In this document: in pieces, positions 32,562-43,055 of the stretch
Position numbering within the stretch: the stretch's first letter is position 1
Layout of the letters: every line of letters starts with the position of its first letter
Assembly (NCBI GenBank): GCA_015350385.1
Contig: WNKI01000001.1
Coordinates: forward strand, 3,949,965-4,013,964
Reading direction: 5' to 3'
DNA: 64,000 nt
Source of the DNA: Aculops lycopersici
Taxonomy: Eukaryota > Arthropoda > Arachnida > Trombidiformes > Eriophyidae
Translations under genes and position numbers: made by a program
Notes under the pieces: generated by a model
Database searches by the model: none
What the model was told of the DNA's origin: nothing
The model's input: only the letters and a program-made list of their open reading frames with translations

Positions 32562-35500
32562 CTGCTTTTGTAGGTACATAGATATAACACAATAGTTTGG
32601 TTATGGGACGAGAGAATTTTGTTAGTTAGTTAGTATTCTTGTTGTTGTGGCTGCTTCAATGCAAAATAAGTTTAGCTAGCAGTAGTTAAGTTGGCAGTTA
32701 AAGGCCATCAATTGCTCGCTTGATTGCGGAGTCAAGTGGTCCCGAGTGACCAGTACGATAGTTGGCAAACTTTTGACACTAAACAGGTTGCTCTTCTTTC
32801 AATGCACAAGAGAAACACATTAATCTAATTGAATTACCAGTTGGCCTTCGGTCTGGATTTGGGAGCCGGAAGCGACGAGACGAGATGAGATGTAAATAAT
32901 CAAATTTAACTGGCGACGGCAGCAAATTCAACCGACCATTGGGGCAAGCCAAAAACACTTGCCACTAGTTTGTTGCGCGGATTGACATTCCCTGTGGTTT
33001 ACATATAGCGCGCCACCATAAACGTGTCTGCAACCACAAAGCGAGCGATCAGGTTTCTCTGGTTGTTGTTGGTGGTGGTGCTGCCGTCGCTCTAGCTCTT
33101 TAGCGAGCAACCACTTGACTTGTGGCCAGCGCCGCAAATTGCCGGTGCTTTGCTTGGCTTTTGAACCGCTTGGTAATTGCTGCGCTTCATCATTGTTCCT
33201 GGCACGCGACCAGCAACATTTTGCTCGACCAAAAGGCGAAAGTCGAGAGCCGAACAGGGAAACTAAACTCAATGTTGTTGCCATTGACCAGCGACAAAGA
33301 TTCGATTACGTAAGTGGCGCCCGATGGCCGGCGCAACTGAACTCGAGAGTGTCACTCTCGCCTGTGTTCAATGACTCGAGAGCTTGCCATTTGGCTCCTC
33401 AAGGGAGAAGCCAGCGAGTTTCAGAGAGACTCTGAGGGTTTAGCGAGCTGCCAACTGCAGCCGACTTCCTCACAATTGCCAAGTCAGCGCATGGAAAACG
33501 TCAACCACCGACCGAGTGGCCGGCCGGCAGAGACGAGCCAAAACATCCGCGCCATTAAACAGCAGCATCCGCCGGTTGCGGTCGTTGTTCCTGGATTGCG
33601 CTCCTGGTTCGCCAACAAAGTGACAGTGACGGTCCAAAGTCCGCCCGTAAATACGATGCCACCTAAAGAGCCGCGAAACGTCGAAAGCAAAACGCAAAAG
33701 CGAGAGGCCAATTAGGTTTAATCAAATCGAGGGCCGAGTTGCTCCAATTACTCAGCTAGATTCAGTTCAGTTCAGTTCAATTGGTGGATACTTTGTACTT
33801 AGGAAGCGTGAGGAGCAAATTGAAAGGCATCTTTTAGGCCGACAACTAAGGGGAAAAAGAGGAGAGACGAGAATCAGTGATCCGTTATAAATGGATCATT
33901 TCGATTGAATCGCTCTCTAGTTGAATGCGCAGAGTTTACGTAACCAAAATTACAATTGCGTTTCCATTGCCAGTGGCCCGGCAACTTGTCACTGGAGACT
34001 CTCGTTTCAACTCCCTAGTCTCAGAGTGGCAACAACCACAACTACAGGCAAGTGCAGAAAATTCAAAGAGACCACCAGTAAAACGAGCTGCGCGTCCAAT
34101 CGATCAACGGACACGAATCTTTCGGTTTTGCTCTGGTTCGCGGCCACAAAAGAGATGGCTTTCGAAGAGAAGTCTAAACTCGTGTTACAAACTCACTCAA
34201 TTGCTCGCTATCGTCACTATCTTTTTGATGGCTAGGTGAAGGATAAGGAGAAGAAGTTGGACTGGGAGCAAATACAAATAAACCAACCAACCAACCAACC
34301 AACACACACACATAAAACAACAACACCACCACCGAGTTGCCCAGTGAGAGCAAAAGGGACGCGTGCAAAACGAGAATCCAAGATACAAAACATAAAAATA
34401 AAATAAATTGAAGGGAATCGAAGGCTGAAAGAGAAGGGAAGCAAACAGCCGGAAGCCAAATGGAGCGCGCGACCATTCGTCGAGCAAAGTCTGCTCAAAT
34501 GAAGTACCGTACATGAAGTAGCAGTAGTGGTAGTGGCGGTTGAAATGCACGAGCCAAAGTTGCCATTTGAAGTGGAGCGAGTCTCGTGCACATCCGTTTG
34601 CCTAATGACATAATCCATTCTGTTTGCTCTCTGCCTCGAGCCCAAAGAGCCACGTGGCCCGTCGAGCACAACGCTCCGCCGTAAGCGAGACTCCTTCCCC
34701 TCAATTGATCTATAGCTCCCACTCTTTATCTCTCACTGTGACGTAACGACCACCACTTGTTGGGACATAATGATGATCCAATTGGGAGCCGCTGCTCGTC
34801 GCTATCCAACTGTTTAGACATATATATATATATGAACGACGAGAGCGTGTGTGTCGCGTGTGGAGTGTTGTTGTGTCACGAGCACGTCACTTCAACTAGT
34901 CGTCGTTGTCGTCGTGTCATGTGTATGGATTCTCCCATTTATCCACTCGCCAGACGCTTGTTGGGTAAAAAGAAGTCCATTCATTTGGTCTCGCTCTCCA
35001 CTCTTAGTCGCTGCGACGGACACAAGAGACCAAGTTGCTGGGCACTAGATCCGCGCAAAGTGAGTCGTTGACAAGTCGCTCGACTAGTTGGCTGCTCCAC
35101 TTTCTTTGTTGGCTCCACTGCGCGACTTCAGCGCGCAAAGAGGCTGAGGGCGATACGTTACGTTACGTAACCAGATCCTCTCAGTGTTTTTTTTCTCTCT
35201 CGCGCTCGTTCGTTCGTTCGATTGGTTGTGGTCCTATATAGCGAGCAGTCGAGTGGGAACTTATAGGCGCCGGCCTCAATGGGCTGGCCAACTTCACGTG
35301 TGTCACTCGTCAGCTCGCTCTTTTAGTTGCTCGCTGCTCGTAGCGACTCACTGCAAACCTAACGACCACGACCACGAGTCGGCCAATAAGCCGGCCAGTC
35401 GGGCGGCCAATTAAGCGAGCGCCTCCGAAAAGCGCACAATCAAGTGGCCCTCGGTGGGCGTGTGCCGCTGGCCTCATGCCAGCCATCGGTTTTGTTTGTT

Positions 35501-35600
35501 TTGCTGGCCTCCCCCGCTTCGTGGCAGTCGTTGCAACACCCAGGTGCAACGACTAAACCAACAAACACTAAAACAACAGGCACATAGTTACTGCTACCAC

Positions 35601-35638
<38 letters not shown>
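35601..35638. repeat. (GTA)n microsatellite
   Basis: About 12 uninterrupted GTA units inside the omb intron. Confidence 0.9.
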
Positions 35639-36334
35639 TTTGGCCTCGGAATAAAAAGAGGCGAGCAGCGCCAGTTGGCCAGCGAGAGGCTCGTGTTTGT
35701 GCGAGCGAGTGCGCTAATTGATCTGCCTACCTGAGCCACAAACTTGCCGTTCGGGCGAGGATCTCGTTAGAGTTTGTCGACGGAGAGTGGGCAACAAAAC
35801 TAGAGGCAAACTAACAAAGACAACGAGCACAACGAGAACGAGGACGAAATTGAGAATGGGAACACAACGAGACGAGGGGCCAAAGAGCGGGGCAAATAAT
35901 GCACCAGCCAAAAACCGCACTCCTGTCCGCGCCCATCAACTGGTGGCGCCAGACGCGCGCTTCAGCATTGATTGATGTTGATACCTGGCCGGCGCCAAGC
36001 GTCGACCGTTCGAATGCCGAGTCTGTGTCCCTTGTTGTATGCGTACAAGTAGAGACACATAGTTGCCAGCCAGCCGGCCAGCCAAGCAACCAACTGTTGC
36101 CAACTGCGGTGGCCACTTGGAAGCGGCGCCGCGTGTTAATGGTTCTCGCTGGTGACGCTGCGGTGTCGCTGCGGCCCACCGGCAATTGGTGGCAGCATAT
36201 CGCGCCGCGAGGACCACGAGCTGCGAGTATGTCGCTGTCGCTGTCGTCGTCGTGGTCGTGGTCAGCGCCGTGGGGGCGACAAAAGAGCAACACTACAAGC
36301 AGACTTACACGTTGGAAGTGGGCGAAATAACGGG

Positions 36335-36430
36335 ATTCAATTCAACATTCAACATTCAACATTCAACATTCAACATTCAACATCCAACATCCAACATTCA
36401 GCATTAAACATTCGACAATCGACATTCAAA
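36335..36430. repeat. 7-bp minisatellite (CAACATT)n
   Basis: Roughly a dozen tandem 7-mers, exact in the middle and degenerate at the right end (CATCCAA, CAGCATT, CGACATT). The 7-bp period is unrelated to coding. Confidence 0.85.
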
Positions 36431-37896
36431 TATAAATAAAATAACACTGCTCCTCGGGGGCGTGCGATTTTTGTCTCAGTGGGACCAAGTGGCGACGGCA
36501 ATTGTTTTACACTTTACTCCAACACTGCTACTGCCACAGTGGCAGTCACCACCACTACCTTAAACAACTTGAGGTATCACTGTTGCTCCTTTGAATCGCG
36601 AGTCTGAATTAGGATTGAAACTGGAATTGGAATTGGTAGCTGGGCGTCGCGACACTCTGGCGCCACTTGGATCATGATGAGCATGAGACTTTCTTCTCGC
36701 GAGTTTCCAGCTCAGGGAATCACACGCACTTCGCTCGAGTGCCAATTGAATTCAAGTGTCAACCTTTTCGTTGTTTAAGGTGGTGGTTGTTCTGTTCTCC
36801 AGGTGAGTGTTTGCGCCCTCAGGTATAAAAAAGCCCTCCTAGTTTCAGATAAAAAGAAGCCTGTCGGCCGGCACCACTTTTTGTCGCTCCTTGTGTTTAT
36901 TCGAGCCTTCGATTTGCTGGCGCCAGTCGACTTTTTCCCTGGTCATACACATACACATACACACCAAACCACCACCACCACAACCACCAAGTGGACAAGC
37001 AGAAGCTGGCAACAGGTAAGCGAGTGGGCAACACGCGCGCGCGCGCGCTTAGCTAAAGTGAGCAGCGAGATTCCTGAGATTGTTCGCGGGCTTAGCGGCG
37101 CCTCGTGTGTTTTGTTGTGTCGCTCTGCTGTGCGTTATCTCCGGCCACCAATCAGCCGGCCTATTGGCCACAATTGGCGCCGCCTCTGCCTCGGCTGGAG
37201 ATTTGGTGTTGGAAATTGGCGCAGGTACAGGCACAGGTATAGGTTGAGCCAGGTGGAGTCGCGCGGCGCAACACGAGGATCGAAGCCACGAATAAAACAC
37301 TCAGACGCGCACTTGTGTGTGAGTGTCTGTGGTGCGCCCACAAACTTCCGGCGCATCATCAGCCCGGCGCCTTCGTGGCGCGGAATGTGTGGCGCCACCA
37401 AAGACAATGGCGGCCGGCCGGCTAGCCAGCCGATTTCCAATCCAATGGACGAGAGCAGCAGACCACAAAGTGGCACAGGCGGCCGCGCCTATAACCGTCT
37501 AGTGAGCGCAACTTGGAGTCAGGTTTAGTCTGGTCTCCTGTTAAGGGAATCCGATTAAACGGTTGCAATATTTGTCTTGCCGAGCAACATGGCGAGTCTC
37601 CCGCTAACTCAACTTCCTCGAACTAGCCGAAGGCTCAAAGAAACGCGCCGCTAGAACGGAGCCAAAATGAACTAAGTGAGTCGCGAACTCTGCGGTCGAT
37701 TTGGCTCATCGAGTCTCATCTATTTGTTGCGGCTGGCCGGCCGTAGCACTAGTGCTAAAGTTGGTGCTAGTGGTGGGCCACTTGAGTGCAGTGTAACGTA
37801 ACCATCCAACAAGACAAACAAACTTTTTGAATGAAACGAGCGCCTGATGATCTTATGTTAAACGAGCAGTTTCCTTGCAACAAACTAAACTAAACT

Positions 37897-37936
37897 CAGC
37901 TCAACTCAACTCAACTCAACTCAACTCAACTCAACT
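37897..37936. repeat. 5-bp tandem repeat (TCAAC)n
   Basis: Seven to eight CTCAA/TCAAC units in the omb intron. Confidence 0.85.
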
Positions 37937-40448
37937 CGTCGCTCGCTAGTCGTGAAGCCAATTAGTTGAAAGCGGCGGCATCGAGAAGTGAGCTAGACCA
38001 TTGAATGGTTACATTCATGTAAACTGAGGCTTTAAGTCATCAGCGTTGCGTTACATCGTAACGCATCGCCGTTGCCGTCATGTTGGCAAACTTTTGAAGT
38101 TTCCTGGCGCCAGCTCGAGGCTGACGAGCGACGCGCTCTCCAATCTTATATTGCTATTGCTTGTCGTGGTCGTCGTGGTCTCCTTGGTTGATGCTCCCAC
38201 AAACCAAACTTCCTTTGCTACACTTGATTCAATGAATTATTATTATTATCGACTATAGAGCCGCCTCTCGCTTTCTCGTTTAAATTTGCCTGCTGCTGCT
38301 GCTGCTTTGGCTCAGTTAGAGTTCGTGTGCCAGCAGGTCGCCGCAAGAGGGAAATAGGAAAGGAGGCAAATTGAGGAGAGAAAGAACAGCGTAGATTCAA
38401 TTGGCTCGTCGGCAACAGCAACGACTACGCCAACGACCACGACGACCAGGTAACTCAACTCAGCTCGCCGAGGTGAACCAACTTGTCGGCGGCTCGTTCG
38501 AGGCGAAGAGGCAAACAAAGTGTTTGATTAATGAAAATGTAACAATTAATTATACTATTCGCCTCAACTCAACGCCGCAAAAGCAACGCAACGCAACGCA
38601 ACGCAACTCATAACATAGGCGGCGAGAAATGGGAGAGTCAAGTTTGAACAGCACCAATAGCAAGAGTTTGCTTGCGACTTTTAAGGATAGGGCAAGAGTT
38701 GTATTGAGAAAAAGAGAAAGAGGAGCAACTGGCGAAAGAGCGCCTCTACTTTATCACGCTGAGCACTGTAAAGGAGTGAGTTTGTGTTTGTCTGCGCTGA
38801 AGCTCGGCCATTCGCTCAGCTTGGCGCCTACACGCTGATTTGCTGCGCCTAGCCAACGTCGCCTTGCCAACCGCTCAAACAAGTGGGGCGGGCGCGCTTG
38901 TGTTCGCTTCGAGTTGGCGCTTCTCTCGCTCTCCCTGCCAGATGATGGTTTGTTAGCTCGCCTTCCTTCGAATCGAGAGCTTGGCAGCAGATGGCTCGGC
39001 GCACGACTTTTCAAATCAACGCAGTATCAACGTAGTAGCCGGCACAAGTTTACACAAATTATCGATTCGAATTCATTTTGATTCAAAGTCAGATTGAGCA
39101 AATCCATTCAATCGAGTTAGTTGACTGACGCAACTGCTCAACGGCGACCGCAGGAGTAAGAGCAATCAGCGGAAAGCATCATCATCACAAGCAAACTTGC
39201 AATCGACGACGACGACGATGCACCCGAAGCAAAGCGAGCACTCAACATGACGATTGAGCGCACCACTCACTCAAAGTGGAGCAGTCAAAACATGACAGCA
39301 ACTCGATGTCAACTAGGCGGCCAGCAAACTGATTGGCTCGCTCGCTTTGCTTGCGGCCAGGTCAGTGTTTATCTGCATCTCGAGTGCCGGTGTCGACCTT
39401 TTGACTTTGTTGTCGTCGCTGTGGCTATAGTCGTTGTTCGGTTTGCTCATCACTGAATGATGATTCAATGATGCGGCCACTTGGCTGGTGGGCGTCGCGA
39501 GTTTAGAAGAGGCACGAGTTGTTCAGATTGAATAGCACTGCCAGCGAGTGCTTCTAGGGACCATCCGCTCTAACATCAAGGAAAACAACAATTCAATTGC
39601 TGCTCACTTTGAGTGTCATTATTGAGAGCAAAGCAAAGCAAACTGGATCTCCTCTTCACTTTAGGCAGACTCTTAAGCCGCTTGAGTGGACAGGCAAACT
39701 TTGTGTTTGTTAGTCGTCGTATTGGTTGGCCAACAAACCGAGCGACCAGCCAACTGACCACCAGTCGCAACGTCAACTGATTCACTCAACTCGATTCAAC
39801 TGAACATCGAGTCCCACCGCAACTGCTGCTCACTTTGGCGCGTGTCACTCTCTCACTCGTTTGCTTGCTCATTTGAATTCGCCTCTTGTGCATGGGCTAG
39901 AGGGAACTTTTGAGAAAAGTGAGCAGCAAATGTCATCATCATCATGCTCGTAAATTGATGCGCTCACTTTGCAACTAGATGAAACGCATTCATGTGTAAC
40001 CGAAACTGACCAGCCGGTGGTTTGGTCGAGCGTTCAACTCAACTATATAGAGAGGGAGCTGATTAAATTGAGCGAATGAAATGAGCAGCAGCAGCAGCAG
40101 TAAGCTTTTGAATAGAAACTTTTGAATGATTTAAAGGTAAAGAGTTGGATCTGGAGATTATCAAGTAGGTTGTTGTGGTTGTTGTTGTTAAGTAAGTCCC
40201 TAAACTAAACTAATAGAGTGACTAGGCTGAAAGAGAATAGAATGGGAAAAGTCGTTAACCTTTCGCTTGTAAATCATTCGGCGAGCTCTTTATCATCAAC
40301 GGTCTCGTCTCGTCGCGTCCCATCGTTTGTAATCGATTAGAAAGACCAACGGGGCATTGTCGTCATCATTCTCGTCGATTTAGTGAATGAATTATTATTA
40401 TACGACGACTACAAATTTTCCCCAAGTTAACACAACACCACTACTTAC

Positions 40449-41808
40449 CCTCGTTGCCGTTGACTAGCTGCAACCGGTGGTTGTTGCAGTTGCTATTGTT
40501 GAGTGGTTGCTGTTGCTGACAACCTGAACTTGAGCTTGTCGAGTTTGGTGTTGGTTGATTCTGGTTTTGGTGGTTGTTGAGTTGGTGGTGCAATTGTTGC
40601 TGCTGCTGCTGTTGTTGTTGGTGGTGGTGGTGATGGTATGCTGCGGCGGCAGCGGCGGCGTAGTTTTCTAGCGGATTGTTGAATTGTTGCTGGCTAGCTT
40701 GTTGTTGCTGGTGATTTGGTGCCGCTGCTCCCGGAATTACGGTTGGTAGTGCGCCTCCCGTTGGCTGGCCAAAATAGTGGTGCGAGCCGTAGACCGCGGC
40801 GGCCGCTGCAGCGGCCGCTAGGTGCTGCGAGCTCGGCGCACCACCTGTCGTCCCCGCTGCACCGCCACCTGCTCCCATTTGGTGCGCCGGTGAATGGTGT
40901 TGCTGGTGGTGGTTGTGGTGCACCAGTCTACCTGGAGCGTGGTGCTGCTGGTGGCTGAGGTGATGGTGGCCCGGAGCCGAACCCAGGTGGTGGTGCATCG
41001 GGTGCGTGTGGGCGGCGGCGTGCTGATGATGGTGGTGGTGGTGGTGCGAGGCGGCCGCGGCCGCGGCTGCAGCGTGAATCTGTTGCATCAACGTGGAGGC
41101 CGCCGACGAGCTTGGCGAGGTGGAACTCGGCGAGCAAATGGTTATTTGTCGCTTCTCTCGCTTTCCGGCGCCCGTGTCACGAAATCCCTTTGCAAAGGGG
41201 TTGTGGTCAATCTTGAGCTTTGTGACTCGCTCATTTTGGTACGCAGTGACGGCAATAAATTCGGTCTCGGTGAAGACGTAAGTGCGAAATGTGCGCCTAG
41301 TTAAATTTTCATCAATTTTATCCGCCCTGACCAGATGAAATCTTGGCTGATATTTGTGCATTGAATTCAAGACTGTGAATCTCTTGTCGTTCATATTATT
41401 TGTCAACTTTAGCTTATGAAATGAAACCAACTTTTGCATCCACTGCTCGCCGGTCATCGGCGAGTCCGGATGAATGTACATCTTTTTGGCCATCTCGGGA
41501 TCCGCTTTACCGGCCATCGTCCAGCGGGAATTGTGAAACTTGTACCTAAACTCATCGGCGGCCACAATGTCCATCAACATGATATACTTTGCCCTCTTGT
41601 CCAGACCGGTTAATCTAACTTTGAATGGGGGAAACATTCGCCTGCCCGCCTTTGTGATGACCATCTCCGTTCCGATTCCATGGAACTTGGTCCACAGCTC
41701 CTTCTGGTCCAAAATAACCCTCGGATCGTCCACAACTCCATCGTCCTCAATGGGCTCAGGTGGGCACATGGAGCCCATTGAGTTGTTGCTCTGTCTCAGC
41801 GAGAACAT
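40449..41808 (-). CDS. omb: omb/Tbx2-3 T-box transcription factor, first coding exon
   Basis: Tbx2/3/omb proteins are nuclear T-box repressors that pattern appendages, eyes and body wall. The exon gives 453 residues. The T-box spans about residues 30-218 and carries ELWTKFHGIGTEMVITKAGRRMFP, YKFHNSRW, AGKADPEM, YIHPDSP, LNSMHKYQPRFHLVRAD, ETEFIAVTAYQNE and NPFAKGFRDTGAGKREKR, most like the Tbx2/3 class. Downstream lie poly-Ala, poly-His, poly-Gln and Gly-rich tracts. The N-terminus before the T-box is short (29 residues). The whole T-box is in one exon, whereas it is split in most animals. Two loops differ from the usual pattern: NDKRFTVLN has one residue fewer than the usual DKHGFTILN stretch, and KIDENLTRRTFRTY replaces the ILKLPYSTFRTY type. 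The donor GAGG|GTAAGT closes the exon at 40449. Confidence 0.95.
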
Positions 41809-43055
41809 TTTGTATAGTTTTGTGTGGTTCTGTTTCTTTGTTTGAGTTTCGTTGTGATGATTGTTTTAACTATTCGAAATTCCTTCTCTATCAAAGTCAA
41901 TTAAAACTCGAGACTCCCTCTCTCTTCTTCAGGTGCTTCTACTTGCTCATAACTTAATGCGACATTTGACTTCCTGTTGTTGTCGGCCTCGTCGTTGTGT
42001 CTTCGTATTCGTATTCGTCTTCGTTTTCCTCTCGCTCTTGCCTCTCACCGACCACTTCAACGACTAACCTCTCGACTGCAAACTGCGAGTGTTGGCAAAT
42101 GTAATAAATTCAACTATAGTAGTGGTGTCGATTGTTCACACACTTGAGTGTTGGCTTGAGTGTTACCTTGAAGAAGGAGCAATAGCAAAGCAAAGAGAAA
42201 AGTCTCCTGGCTCTCAAATGCAAGTTGCTCTTATGGAAAACGCGTTGCGACGCTTCCTAATTGTGTGAGCACCTCGAGCAGCGCGAACTCTCGGCCAAAA
42301 GCGTCGAATGGTCGTCGCCTCCAATTGTGTTAGATGGCTGCGCAGTTTCTCTATCCAATGCCACCACCGTCACTCTAATACCACGCCACTATCAACAGTC
42401 TAATGCTAGCGCCACTTGGATGCGTCAAAATGTATATAGAGTAACGCGCAGCTTGTAAGTGACTTCGCTTCGCACTCGCGCGCACCAACACTCACACTAC
42501 AACAACCACCACCACTACAGCCTCCATTGAAGCCAATGCACCAAACCCAAACAGTGAGCCAGTCGACTCGACTTTACCCCAGTGAGTGTGCGCAACTCTC
42601 GCCTCCACGAATAACACACCAACAACTTGCTGCTTGATGCCTGAGAGATCCACCAACAAATAGTTGCATTGAGTCCATGGCACTAATCAAACACATTCAA
42701 CTTGTGAGTCTGTTTCGCACTCGATTTTCACACAATGCGCGTTAAAATTAACAGCATCTGCGCACCCAACGCGAGTCGCAAAAGTGCAACGGCCAGCGGC
42801 GCCGCCAAGACTTGGCAACTCCAATGGCCGCACCAAGTTTCATTGCACTGCGCATCTCCACTTGTTTTCACCACTCTCTCATTGGGTTGTCAGGTGGGAG
42901 CGCCGCGCCAACTGGCGGCGGAAAATTGAACTACCCCAAGATAACTATCTTAAGGCTCTTAGGACAATCCATTGAGCTCATCATTATGATACGTTATTAT
43001 TCTAATATGTTGCAAGTTTAATTTAGAATTAGATTAAGAGTCACCAATGGCTAGC
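41809..43055. other. Intergenic region between omb 5' end and RBM19 3' end
   Basis: About 1.2 kb that must hold the omb 5' UTR and promoter and the 3' UTR of RBM19. A minus-strand TATATA (plus-strand TGTATATAGAG near 42430) is a possible but unproven omb core promoter. The short plus-strand frames have no protein features. Confidence 0.45.

Larger units (their letters stand above)
32562..40448 (-). other. Large omb intron (about 7.9 kb)
   Basis: The donor G|GTAAGT at 40448-40443 (minus strand) and an acceptor at 32562 are in compatible phase. The sequence inside lacks a conserved coding frame. It contains (GTA)n at 35601-35638, a CAACATT 7-mer array at 36335-36430, a TCAAC array at 37900-37936, TATAAAA at 36824, and dense GGCGCC words between 35268 and 38106. 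Long introns of T-box genes commonly carry enhancers, which is the likeliest content here. Confidence 0.6.

Noticed and set aside
40894..41304. Plus-strand frame opposite the omb T-box
   Set aside because: It is the antisense shadow of the His/Ala-rich and T-box codons.
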